NCBI GenBank assembly: GCA_902614355.1
Contig: CACMKP010000008.1
Location: 1 to 42,500 of the forward strand
DNA from: an uncultured Pelagibacteraceae bacterium
Lineage (GTDB): Bacteria > Pseudomonadota > Alphaproteobacteria > Pelagibacterales > Pelagibacteraceae
Direction: 5' to 3'
Length of the DNA: 42,500 nt
Shown: positions 16,833-24,530 of the stretch, piece by piece
Layout: each line of letters begins with the position of its first letter
How positions within the stretch are numbered: position 1 is the first letter of the stretch
Made by a program: the position numbers and the translations under genes
Notes under the pieces: generated by a model
What the model saw: only the letters and a program-made list of their open reading frames with translations
What the model was told of the DNA's origin: nothing
The model's database searches: none

Positions 16833-17327
16833 CTAGGCAGATTTAATTTTCTTCCCAATAAATTCTGGTATTTCCTCTTTATCGACAAAATCCTCTTTTT
16901 TACCCTTGGGTTGATAAGCATAGAGCAAATGAAGTTTGCAATATGAAAAATCTTTTAATGAATTTCTTCCACAAAAATAAAAACTTTTCTCATTTGGATG
17001 ACCAATTGGCCATTTACAAGAATTCTCATCAAGTTCCTCTAATTGTTTTGGATTTTCAGGTTCAAAATCTTTTTCAATAATCAACGATTTGAATTTGCTT
17101 CTTCGTCCTCTCTTAATTTTGTTATTTTTTTGCTCTGTCGAAACATTATAAGTTTCGTTTGATGACGCTGTTCTCGTTTTTATTTTAGCAGACAAATTAA
17201 GTCTGTGAGCTTTTCCAATTACAGCATTTCGAGTTATACCACCTATTATTTCAGCTATTTGACTTGCAGTATTACCTTTTCCCCAAAGCTCTTTCAATTT
17301 ATTGACTTTTTCCTCTGTCCAACCCAT
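16833..17327 (-). CDS. gcrA: GcrA cell cycle regulator
   Basis: A 164-aa protein starting MGWTEEKVNKL. A longer frame from 17387 adds only a hydrophobic AT-coded stretch. The N-terminal helix-turn-helix is typical of GcrA (LKELWGKGNTASQIAEIIGG, then TRNAVIGKAHRLNL). The C-terminus has a Cys/His cluster, CKWPIGHP...YFCGR...YCKLH, as in the sigma70-binding C-terminal domain. In Caulobacter GcrA acts with CcrM methylation at GANTC sites as a transcription co-activator. It is divergent from argD, the standard alphaproteobacterial neighbourhood. Confidence 0.93.
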   Translation of the reverse strand: MGWTEEKVNKLKELWGKGNTASQIAEIIGGITRNAVIGKAHRLNLSAKIKTRTASSNETYNVSTEQKNNKIKRGRRSKFKSLIIEKDFEPENPKQLEELDENSCKWPIGHPNEKSFYFCGRNSLKDFSYCKLHLLYAYQPKGKKEDFVDKEEIPEFIGKKIKSA

Positions 17328-17496
17328 AATTACTATATAATGTATTTTGAAAATATATAAACACAATATACTGATAAAAAAAACCACTAAACAAAATATT
17401 ATTTACAGTTATCAACATTATTTAAATTTGAATTATTTAGAATGATATTCAATCCCAACTTGTATTTAATTTTTTTGTTTATACAAACAATATTAA

Positions 17497-18663
17497 ATGA
17501 GCTATTTAGCAAAAAATTACAATAGAAAAAAAATTTCTTTTACAAAAGGTAAAGGGAGCTATCTTTACACTTCTAAAGGAGTTAAATATTTAGATTTCGT
17601 TCAAGGAATAGCTGTAAATTGTTTAGGTCACGCACACCCCAAACTAGTCAAAACAATACAAAATCAATCCAAAAAACTTTGGCATATTTCAAATGCTTTT
17701 AAAATTCCTGAGGGGGAAAAGTTAGCAAAAAAATTATGTCAAAAAACTTTTGCTGATTATGTAATATTCCAAAATAGTGGTGCAGAAGCTACTGAAGCAT
17801 CTATAAAAGTTGCTAGAAGATATTTTTATTCAATTGGAAAACCTTACAAAAACAGAATTTTGTGTGTAAAAAATTCTTTCCATGGGAGAACTATTGCAGC
17901 AATTTTTGCAAGTGGATCAAAAAAAATGATAGAAGGTTTTGGACCAAAAGTTCCAGGATTCGATCACTTTATTTTTGGAAATCACAAATCTCTAAAAAAA
18001 AATATCACGAAAAATACTGCAGCTATAATGATCGAACCAATTATGGGAGAAGGAGGAATTAAAGTGATCCCTGATTGGTGTCTAAAAGAATTAAGAAAAT
18101 TATGTAATAAAAAAAAAATTTTATTAATAGCAGATGAAGTTCAAACAGGTATTTCAAGATCAGCAGAATTTCTAGCTTTTGAAAGCTCAAAAATAAAACC
18201 GGATATCGTTCCTGTAGCTAAAGGAATAGGTGGCGGATTTCCTATTGGTGCAGTTTTAATGAATAAAAAAGTAGCATCTGGAATGACGCCAGGTACTCAT
18301 GGCTCAACTTTTGGTGGTAATCCTTTAGCAATGGCAGTTGGTAATTCAGTAATAGATATAGTTTCAAGTAAAAAGTTTTTAAATAATGTAAAGAAATTAT
18401 CAAAATATTTTTTTATAAATTTAAATCTTTTAAAAAAGAAATATCCAAAAATTATTAAAGAAATAAGAGGAAAAGGTTTATTAATTGGAGTTCAGCTTTA
18501 TAAAGATCAATCAAAGTTTATTAAAAAATTGATGGATAAAAGGTTATTAACTATACGTGCAGCTGAGAATGTTGTTCGTATTCTACCTCCACTAAATGTT
18601 AAAAAAACAGAAATCAATCAAGCATTAAAAATCATTGATGATGTATGTTCAAGAATGAGCTAA
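17497..18663 (+). CDS. argD: Acetylornithine aminotransferase
   Basis: A 388-aa class III PLP aminotransferase of arginine synthesis (N-acetylglutamate semialdehyde to N-acetylornithine). Visible are YLDFVQGIAVNCLGHAHP, FQNSGAEATEASIKVARR, the PLP-binding Asp in LIADEVQTGISR, the Schiff-base lysine in PVAKGIGGGFPIGA, and GTHGSTFGGNPLA. It may also serve in lysine synthesis as succinyl-diaminopimelate aminotransferase. argF starts 2 nt after its stop. The 169-nt upstream gap to gcrA is AT-rich and must hold both promoters. Confidence 0.95.
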   Translation: MSYLAKNYNRKKISFTKGKGSYLYTSKGVKYLDFVQGIAVNCLGHAHPKLVKTIQNQSKKLWHISNAFKIPEGEKLAKKLCQKTFADYVIFQNSGAEATEASIKVARRYFYSIGKPYKNRILCVKNSFHGRTIAAIFASGSKKMIEGFGPKVPGFDHFIFGNHKSLKKNITKNTAAIMIEPIMGEGGIKVIPDWCLKELRKLCNKKKILLIADEVQTGISRSAEFLAFESSKIKPDIVPVAKGIGGGFPIGAVLMNKKVASGMTPGTHGSTFGGNPLAMAVGNSVIDIVSSKKFLNNVKKLSKYFFINLNLLKKKYPKIIKEIRGKGLLIGVQLYKDQSKFIKKLMDKRLLTIRAAENVVRILPPLNVKKTEINQALKIIDDVCSRMS

Positions 18664-18664
18664 A

Positions 18665-19594
18665 ATGAAACATTTCATAAATTTAAAAGATATTTCAGCT
18701 AAAGATCTTAGAAAAATTATTAGTGATGCACGAAAAAGAAAAAATTTAAGAAGAAAACTAAGTCATCTTGACGTGGATAAAGATGCTCCTCTTAAAGGAA
18801 AATTATTGATTCAAATGTTTGAGAAATCAAGTTTAAGAACAAGACTAAGTTTTTATCTTGCTATCAGACAGCTTGGAGGAAGCACTTTGACATTAAGACC
18901 TAATGAGCTTCATTTGTCTAAAGGTGGTGAAAGTATAGAGGATACAGCAAAGATATTATCTAATTTTGGTAACGCTTTTATGTTGAGAACGGATAGTGAT
19001 AAAAAACTAGAAGAATTCAAAAAACATTTATCAATTCCAATTATTAATGGTTTAAGCCCTTCATCTCATCCAACTCAGATTTTGTCAGATATCTTTACAG
19101 TTGAAGAGACAAAGAAGAAGCCCATACACAAATTAAATGTTGCATGGATAGGGGACTGTAATAATGTTTTAAATTCTTTAATTGCAGCTTCAATTAAATT
19201 TTCATTTAAATTAAATATTGGCTGTCCCACAAAATATAAACCAAACAAAAATATTATGGATTACATAAAAAAAAACAATAATAAGATAGATATTTATTCA
19301 AGCCCTAAAAAAGCTACTTTTAATGCAGATGTTCTATTTTCTGATAAAGTTATATCTATCAATGACAAAGTAAATAAAGCAAAAAAACTAAAAAGTTTCA
19401 AAAATTTTAAGATTGATAAAAAATTAATGGGTTATGCAAAAAAAGATTGTATTTTTCTACACTGTTTGCCTAGGGGAAATGAAGTTGACGAAAAAGTATT
19501 TTCTAGTAAACAATCAAAAGTTTGGATACAGGCACTTAACAGAGTGCATGTACAAAAGTCTATCTTACTTTATTGTTTTAGAAAATTAAGGTAG
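18665..19594 (+). CDS. argF: Ornithine carbamoyltransferase (altered substrate motifs)
   Basis: A 309-aa transcarbamylase, expected to make citrulline from ornithine and carbamoyl phosphate. The carbamoyl-phosphate motif, normally S-T-R-T-R, reads SLRTR (in FEKSSLRTRLSF). HPTQ, INGLSPSSHPTQILSD, the WIGDCNNVLNSL segment and HCLPRGNE are present. The usual ornithine-binding S-M-G in D-x-W-x-SMG is replaced (SDKVISIND). Linkage to argD supports an arginine role. The SLRTR form resembles what I recall for acetyl- or succinyl-ornithine carbamoyltransferases. It overlaps the convergent cytochrome gene by 9 nt. Confidence 0.88.
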   Translation: MKHFINLKDISAKDLRKIISDARKRKNLRRKLSHLDVDKDAPLKGKLLIQMFEKSSLRTRLSFYLAIRQLGGSTLTLRPNELHLSKGGESIEDTAKILSNFGNAFMLRTDSDKKLEEFKKHLSIPIINGLSPSSHPTQILSDIFTVEETKKKPIHKLNVAWIGDCNNVLNSLIAASIKFSFKLNIGCPTKYKPNKNIMDYIKKNNNKIDIYSSPKKATFNADVLFSDKVISINDKVNKAKKLKSFKNFKIDKKLMGYAKKDCIFLHCLPRGNEVDEKVFSSKQSKVWIQALNRVHVQKSILLYCFRKLR

Positions 19595-20128
19595 AGATAA
19601 TGGGTTGTCTGAATTTTTATTCAAGTACTTAATCACTGAAGCCCTATCTTTCTCTTTTCTCAATCCTGCAAATGCCATTTTGGTTCCTTTAATCCATTTG
19701 GCAGGCTTGATCAAATACCCATTTAATTCTTCAATCGTCCATTCCTTTCCATATTTAGCTAATGCTTTGGAATATTTGTAATCATTTACTGCACCAATTT
19801 TTCTTCCAACAACATTGTATAGTGCGGGCCCAATATTATTTTTTCCACCTTTTACGATTGAATGACAAGCTGCGCATTTTTTGAAAACTTTTTCTCCAGT
19901 TGCAATATCTCCCATTGCCATTAAAGCAGCGATATCTATTTTTTGCTCTACGGTTTCACCTTCAGTTTTTAACTGAGCAGTTACTGGCTGTTCAACATTA
20001 ACTGCGTATCCTGGTGTTTTAGGTTTTTCAACATGGAAAATCACACTAGATAATTTGCTAATACCTATTAAAAGAAGAGCCACAAGTAAAATTGCAGCTA
20101 CTATTTTGTTTATCTCAAAAGAATCCAT
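19586..20128 (-). CDS. Membrane-anchored c-type cytochrome (CycM-like)
   Basis: A 180-aa protein with an N-terminal membrane anchor (about residues 10-30, AAILLVALLLIGISKLSSVIF), a flexible linker and a class I cytochrome c domain. The heme site is CAACH near residue 87 and the distal ligand Met lies in KGTKMAF. GPALYNVVGRK and YSKALAKYGKEW are typical of alphaproteobacterial cytochrome c552/CycM proteins, which carry electrons from the bc1 complex to the terminal oxidase on the periplasmic face. It is divergent from kdsB, the usual arrangement in alphaproteobacteria. Confidence 0.93.
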   Translation of the reverse strand: MDSFEINKIVAAILLVALLLIGISKLSSVIFHVEKPKTPGYAVNVEQPVTAQLKTEGETVEQKIDIAALMAMGDIATGEKVFKKCAACHSIVKGGKNNIGPALYNVVGRKIGAVNDYKYSKALAKYGKEWTIEELNGYLIKPAKWIKGTKMAFAGLRKEKDRASVIKYLNKNSDNPLSLP

Positions 20129-20237
20129 TTTATAAAATTTTGTTTTGAACGTATAACATTATAAATTAAAAATTGCTTATATATTTGATGTATATTATTG
20201 CCTCTGCTTGCAGTGAATTAACAAATAACAATTACGC

Positions 20238-20972
20238 ATGAAAACACTAATTATAATCCCATCAAGACTGTCTGCCACCAGGTTACCTGGAAAACCGCTT
20301 TTAAAAATTAATGGTTTATCCATCATTTCTCACGTATTTAAGAAGGCTGAAAAAGCAAAAATTGGGGATGTAGTAGTTGCAACCGAAAATCAAGAAATCG
20401 TTGATGATGTAAAAACAAATGGCGGTCAAGCAGTTTTGACTAGCAATAAGCATAATACAGGAACAGATAGAATTTATGAGGCCTTACAAAAAATTAAGAT
20501 TTCAAACATTGATTTAGTAATGAATCTTCAAGGGGATGAGCCTTTAATAGATGTTAATGACATAAGAAATCTAAATCAGCTTATGATAAATACAAACTCC
20601 AAAATTGGCACTTTGGCCTCAAAAATTATAGATAAAAAACTTTATGGAAATCAAAATGTGGTAAAAGTAAAGACAAAAGTAGAATTAAATCAGAAAAATT
20701 TTCCTGAGGCAATTTATTTTAAAAGAAAAACCTTAAAAAAAGATTTAAATACATACCACCATATAGGTGTTTATTGTTACGAAATGGGAACCCTTAAAGA
20801 TTTTGTTTCATACAAACAGTCCCTTAATGAGACCAAATACAAGTTGGAACAATTGAGAGCTTTAGAAAACAAAATTAAAATTAATGTTGCTCTTGCCAGA
20901 TCACATTCAATTGGAATAGACACAAAAGAGGATTTTGTGGCTATTAAAAAGATTATGGAATATAAAACGTGA
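20238..20972 (+). CDS. kdsB: 3-deoxy-manno-octulosonate cytidylyltransferase
   Basis: A 244-aa nucleotidyltransferase that activates Kdo as CMP-Kdo for lipid A-core assembly. The nucleotide-binding signature IPSRLSATRLPGKPL is at the N-terminus. GTDRIYEAL, MNLQGDEPLI and HHIGVYCYE follow at family positions. Length is normal (about 248 aa). Its TGA stop overlaps the pheA ATG (TGATG), so the two are translationally coupled. Confidence 0.96.
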   Translation: MKTLIIIPSRLSATRLPGKPLLKINGLSIISHVFKKAEKAKIGDVVVATENQEIVDDVKTNGGQAVLTSNKHNTGTDRIYEALQKIKISNIDLVMNLQGDEPLIDVNDIRNLNQLMINTNSKIGTLASKIIDKKLYGNQNVVKVKTKVELNQKNFPEAIYFKRKTLKKDLNTYHHIGVYCYEMGTLKDFVSYKQSLNETKYKLEQLRALENKIKINVALARSHSIGIDTKEDFVAIKKIMEYKT

Positions 20973-21802
20973 TGGAAAAAATTTATTTTCAAGGAACATT
21001 TGGAGCATATTCACATCTTGCTGCTTTGTCCATTGCTCCAAGAGCCAAGATAGTACCATGTAAGACTTTTGATGAATGTTTTTTAAAAGCTTCTGAGGAC
21101 TCATCCTCCAGAATAATTATTCCAGAGTCTAACAGAATTACTGGAAATATAGGAATTGAATATTTGATATTTAAATATCGATTAAATATTTATTCAGAAT
21201 ATTTTCAAAAAATTGAACATAATTTGTTAGTAATCCCTGGTGCAAAAATTTCTGACATAAAAAATGTTTACTCTCACTCACAAGCACTTTCTCAATGTTC
21301 AAATTTTGTAAAATCAAATAATCTAATTGAACACGTTAGAGCAGATACAGCTGGATCAGCAGAAATGATATCTAGAATTAAAGATATTAAAAATGCTGCA
21401 ATAGCCTCTACCTTAAGTGCAGAAACTTATGGATTAGAAATAATAAAAAAAAATATTGAAAATGAAAAAGGAAATCTTACTAGGTTTTTAATTATGGGGA
21501 AAAACATCTTTCAACCAGAATATGGTGATAAAAAATATATTACATCTTTTTTATTCAAATTAAAAAGCAAACCTGCAGCCTTGTATCAATCTCTAGGTGG
21601 CTTTGCTATCAATGGTGTAAACTTAACCAAACTACAAAGTTATCCTGAAAAAAATTCCTTCGATTCTTATTTTTTCTTATGTGATCTTGATGGCCATATA
21701 GAGGATGCAAAAGTTAAAAAATCATTGGAGGAATTAGGTTTGCATTGTCAAGATTTTCACGTTTTAGGTGTCTTTGAGGCTGACAAAATACGAGAAAAGT
21801 AA
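20972..21802 (+). CDS. pheA: Prephenate dehydratase (divergent motifs)
   Basis: A prephenate dehydratase of about 276 aa, the step to phenylpyruvate. The N-terminal FQGTFGAYSHLAAL and the catalytic TRF motif (LTRFLIMG) are intact. The usual P-(I/V)-E-N-S-x2-G motif is PESNRITG, which keeps Asn and Gly but loses the Glu and Ser. The C-terminal ACT domain has LQSYP where ESRP normally binds phenylalanine, and the GAL motif reads AAL, so feedback control may be weak or different. ATG at 20972 overlaps the kdsB stop. A GTG one codon upstream (20969) is also in frame. Confidence 0.88.
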   Translation: MEKIYFQGTFGAYSHLAALSIAPRAKIVPCKTFDECFLKASEDSSSRIIIPESNRITGNIGIEYLIFKYRLNIYSEYFQKIEHNLLVIPGAKISDIKNVYSHSQALSQCSNFVKSNNLIEHVRADTAGSAEMISRIKDIKNAAIASTLSAETYGLEIIKKNIENEKGNLTRFLIMGKNIFQPEYGDKKYITSFLFKLKSKPAALYQSLGGFAINGVNLTKLQSYPEKNSFDSYFFLCDLDGHIEDAKVKKSLEELGLHCQDFHVLGVFEADKIREK

Positions 21803-21815
21803 TTCTTATTATTTC

Positions 21816-21845
21816 TTGTGGTTTAGAAAACATTACTGCTATAAT
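21816..21845 (+). promoter_or_regulatory. Sigma70-type promoter of the SRP RNA
   Basis: TTGTGG (21816-21821), an 18-nt spacer and a consensus TATAAT (21840-21845). The predicted start, 7 nt after the -10 box, falls exactly on the first G of the SRP RNA closing helix at 21852. The agreement between promoter geometry and RNA 5' end makes the call stronger than most AT-rich matches in this window. Confidence 0.7.
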
Positions 21846-21851
21846 ATATTT

Positions 21852-21935
21852 GGAGGCTAGAGGTGGATGCCGCTTGAACCCGACCAGATCTTAACAGAAG
21901 CAGTCGTAGAGACAGTTATTCAGGTTCTAGTCTCC
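21852..21935 (+). ncRNA. ffs: Small signal recognition particle RNA (4.5S type)
   Basis: An 84-nt RNA whose ends pair (GGAGGCTAG with CTAGTCTCC, nine pairs including one G-U). The apical domain IV keeps the conserved GAAGCAG strand opposite CAGATC, the Ffh-binding symmetric and asymmetric loops. The tetraloop is UAAC closed by U-A, where most bacteria have GGAA closed by C-G. It lies just upstream of dnaX, the normal alphaproteobacterial location. With Ffh and FtsY it targets membrane proteins co-translationally. There is no Alu domain, as usual for Gram-negatives. Confidence 0.88.
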
Positions 21936-21946
21936 TTATAAAATTT

Positions 21947-23599
21947 ATGAATAGTAAATCAAAAGTATTAGCACTAAAATACAGACCCCAAACTTTTGAC
22001 GATCTGATTGGTCAAAAGGTTCTTGTTGAAACCATTATAAACTCAATTAAAGCTAACAAAATACCAAATGCATACTTGTTCACTGGAATAAGAGGGATTG
22101 GAAAAACTACAACAGCAAGAATTGTTGCAAAGACGTTGAATTGTTTAAATGGAATAGAAAACAAATGTAAAATAAAATGTGATAATTGCGATGCGATAAC
22201 GAACTCAAGTCATATTGATGTTCTTGAAATGGATGCAGCAAGCAAAACAGGTGTAGATGATGTAAGAGATTTAATTGAATTTTCCAGATATGGACCAACA
22301 TCCGCAAAATATAAAATTTTTATAGTTGATGAAGTCCACATGTTGAGCAAACAAGCATTTAATGCCTTGTTAAAAACCTTAGAAGAGCCACCAGAGTATT
22401 TGAAATTTATTTTTGCAACAACAGAAATAAAAAAAATTCCAGTTACTGTAGTTTCTAGATGTCAAAGATTTGATTTGTCTAGAATTAATTCATTTGAATT
22501 ATTTGAATATATTAAAAAAATTAAAGATAAAGAAAATGGAAAAATAACAGACGATGCTTTAAAACTTATAGTAAAAATTTCAGAAGGCTCTGTTAGAGAT
22601 GCTTTGTCTTTGTTAGATAGAGCATTATTAAGCTTGGATGGGGAAAAAGAAATAGATTTAAATTCAGCACAGAGAATTTTTGGATATTTCGATAAATCTC
22701 AATTAATTTACTTGTTTGAGCTAATTTTAAAAGGTGAGGAAACAAAAGTAATAAACACTTATAGAAAAATTTATGATCAAGGTGTTGAACCAAAAGTTTT
22801 TATTAATGATTTCTTAGAAATACTTTATTATTTCAAAAATATTAATTCGTTAACTTTAGAAAGCACAAATTTTTCTCTGAATGATGAAGAATTTCTTAAA
22901 ATTAAAAGTTTAACTGATAAAATAGACCCAGAGATATTAATATTATTTTGGCAATTTGTTATCTCTTCACTTGATGAATTAGATATAGTTTCTAATCCAC
23001 ACTTTTCTATTGAAATGATCCTAATAAGATTAATGTATTTAAATTCCGCAAAATTTAAAAATAAAGTTGAAAAAATTGAAGTTCATGCAAAAAGTGAAAA
23101 TCTAGTCAAGAGTACAGAAAGCGAGTTAACATCTAAAACAATTAATCAAATAAAGAATATTGCACAAGAAGATAAAAATAAACCAGAAGTTCAAACAGAA
23201 ATTAAAGCAGAAAATAAGATTAATATAAATACTTTTGAGAACTTAATTGAAGTATGTTCAAAAAAAAAGGAAATTAAACTAAAATATGAATTAGAAAAAA
23301 ATGTTAATCTTGTAAAATTTGAAAAAAATAGAATTGAAATATCTTTTAATGAAAGTTTAGATAAAGATTTTGTAAAAAATCTATCATTAAAACTTTTTGA
23401 ATGGACTGACGAACGATGGATTATTACATTTAGTAAATTAAAAGGACAAATGTCAATAAATGATAAACAAAAAAATGCTAAGAAAATATTGATTGATGAA
23501 ATGAAAAACTCAGAAATATTTAAAAGTGTGTTGGAAAGATTTCCTGATGCCGAACTAATTGACGTAAATTCAAACAAAAACGGAGTTAATGATGACTGA
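21947..23599 (+). CDS. dnaX: DNA polymerase III subunit gamma/tau
   Basis: A 550-aa clamp-loader ATPase. Domain I-II (about residues 1-240) has Walker A FTGIRGIGKTTTARI, a four-Cys zinc module (CLNGIENKCKIKCDNC), LEMDAASKTGVDDVRD, Walker B IFIVDEVHML and the SRC sensor VVSRCQRFDL. The lid domain and a Lys/Glu-rich linker follow, then a C-terminal domain of about 120 residues (tau-specific, polymerase-binding). I see no clear internal frameshift site for a short gamma form. It overlaps the ybaB start by 8 nt. Confidence 0.96.
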   Translation: MNSKSKVLALKYRPQTFDDLIGQKVLVETIINSIKANKIPNAYLFTGIRGIGKTTTARIVAKTLNCLNGIENKCKIKCDNCDAITNSSHIDVLEMDAASKTGVDDVRDLIEFSRYGPTSAKYKIFIVDEVHMLSKQAFNALLKTLEEPPEYLKFIFATTEIKKIPVTVVSRCQRFDLSRINSFELFEYIKKIKDKENGKITDDALKLIVKISEGSVRDALSLLDRALLSLDGEKEIDLNSAQRIFGYFDKSQLIYLFELILKGEETKVINTYRKIYDQGVEPKVFINDFLEILYYFKNINSLTLESTNFSLNDEEFLKIKSLTDKIDPEILILFWQFVISSLDELDIVSNPHFSIEMILIRLMYLNSAKFKNKVEKIEVHAKSENLVKSTESELTSKTINQIKNIAQEDKNKPEVQTEIKAENKININTFENLIEVCSKKKEIKLKYELEKNVNLVKFEKNRIEISFNESLDKDFVKNLSLKLFEWTDERWIITFSKLKGQMSINDKQKNAKKILIDEMKNSEIFKSVLERFPDAELIDVNSNKNGVNDD

Positions 23600-23909
23600 C
23601 TTTAGTAAAATATTAGATAAAGCGAAAGAGCTTGAAGCAAAGATGAAGGAAAGCCAACAAAAGATTAAAGAAATTAGAGTTATAGGAATTTCAGGATCAA
23701 ATTCTGTAAAGATAACTTTGGATGGAGATGGAGAAATGCAATTTATAGAGTTATCCAATGAAATTATGAAAGAAGATAAAACCATAATTGAGGATCTGAT
23801 TGTTGCAGCTCATAATAGCGCTAAATCTCAACTTAAATCAAAAACAACTGAGGAAATTTCAAAAGCAACGGGTGGGTTTGGGATTCCTGGATTTAAATGG
23901 CCTTTATAG
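23592..23909 (+). CDS. ybaB: YbaB/EbfC family nucleoid-associated protein
   Basis: A 105-aa DNA-binding protein beginning MTDFSKILDKAKELEAKM. The helix, the SNSVKITLDGDGEM strand and the ATGGFGIPGF C-terminus match the family. Two in-frame ATG codons occur (23589 and 23592). The GGAG at 23582-23585 is spaced six bases from the second, so 23592 is preferred. The gene sits between dnaX and recR as in most bacteria. Confidence 0.94.
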   Translation: MTDFSKILDKAKELEAKMKESQQKIKEIRVIGISGSNSVKITLDGDGEMQFIELSNEIMKEDKTIIEDLIVAAHNSAKSQLKSKTTEEISKATGGFGIPGFKWPL

Positions 23910-23912
23910 AAC

Positions 23913-24530
23913 ATGCAAAATGGTAGTGAGATTGATCAGTTACTTAAACTAATATCAAAATTACCTGGTTTGGGACCAAAATCAGCAAAGCGAATTCTTT
24001 TAAAATTAATAAATAATAAAGACGAACTAGTAAAGCCTCTAGCAAAATCATTAACAGATGTTTATAAAAATATTTCTAGGTGTAAAATTTGTGGGGCACT
24101 AAAATCAATTTTAATAGAGTGTGATTATGAAAATTGTAAAATTTTAGACAAAAAATACGATAAAATTTGTGTGGTTGAAAATATAGCGGATCAATGGTCC
24201 ATCGAAAATTCTAATATCTATAAAGGATATTTTCACATCCTTGGTGGCACAATCTCATCTGCAGGGAATAGAAAAGGAGATTTATTAATTGACTCTTTAG
24301 TAGAAAGAGTCAAAAAAGAAAAAATTGATGAGGTAATTTTAGCCACTAGTGCAACAATAGAAGGTCAAACGACTGCTTACTATATTCAAGAAAGTTTAAA
24401 AAATTACAAAGTAAAAATTACTAAACTTGCCCAAGGCTTGCCAGTAGGTGGTGAGATAGAAAGTCTAGATGATGGGACTTTAATTTCTGCTTTTAAAAAT
24501 CGATCTAATTTGATTTCGAACTCAGATTAG
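23913..24530 (+). CDS. recR: Recombination mediator protein RecR
   Basis: A 205-aa RecR, which with RecO/RecF loads RecA on gapped DNA. The N-terminal helix-hairpin-helix (LPGLGPKSAKRILLKL), a four-Cys zinc module (CKIC...CDYENC), a Toprim domain (CVVENIADQW, HILGGTISS) and the C-terminal LPVGGEIESLDDGTL are all present. It ends 26 nt inside the convergent glcB gene, a long 3' overlap for two conserved genes. Confidence 0.95.
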   Translation: MQNGSEIDQLLKLISKLPGLGPKSAKRILLKLINNKDELVKPLAKSLTDVYKNISRCKICGALKSILIECDYENCKILDKKYDKICVVENIADQWSIENSNIYKGYFHILGGTISSAGNRKGDLLIDSLVERVKKEKIDEVILATSATIEGQTTAYYIQESLKNYKVKITKLAQGLPVGGEIESLDDGTLISAFKNRSNLISNSD

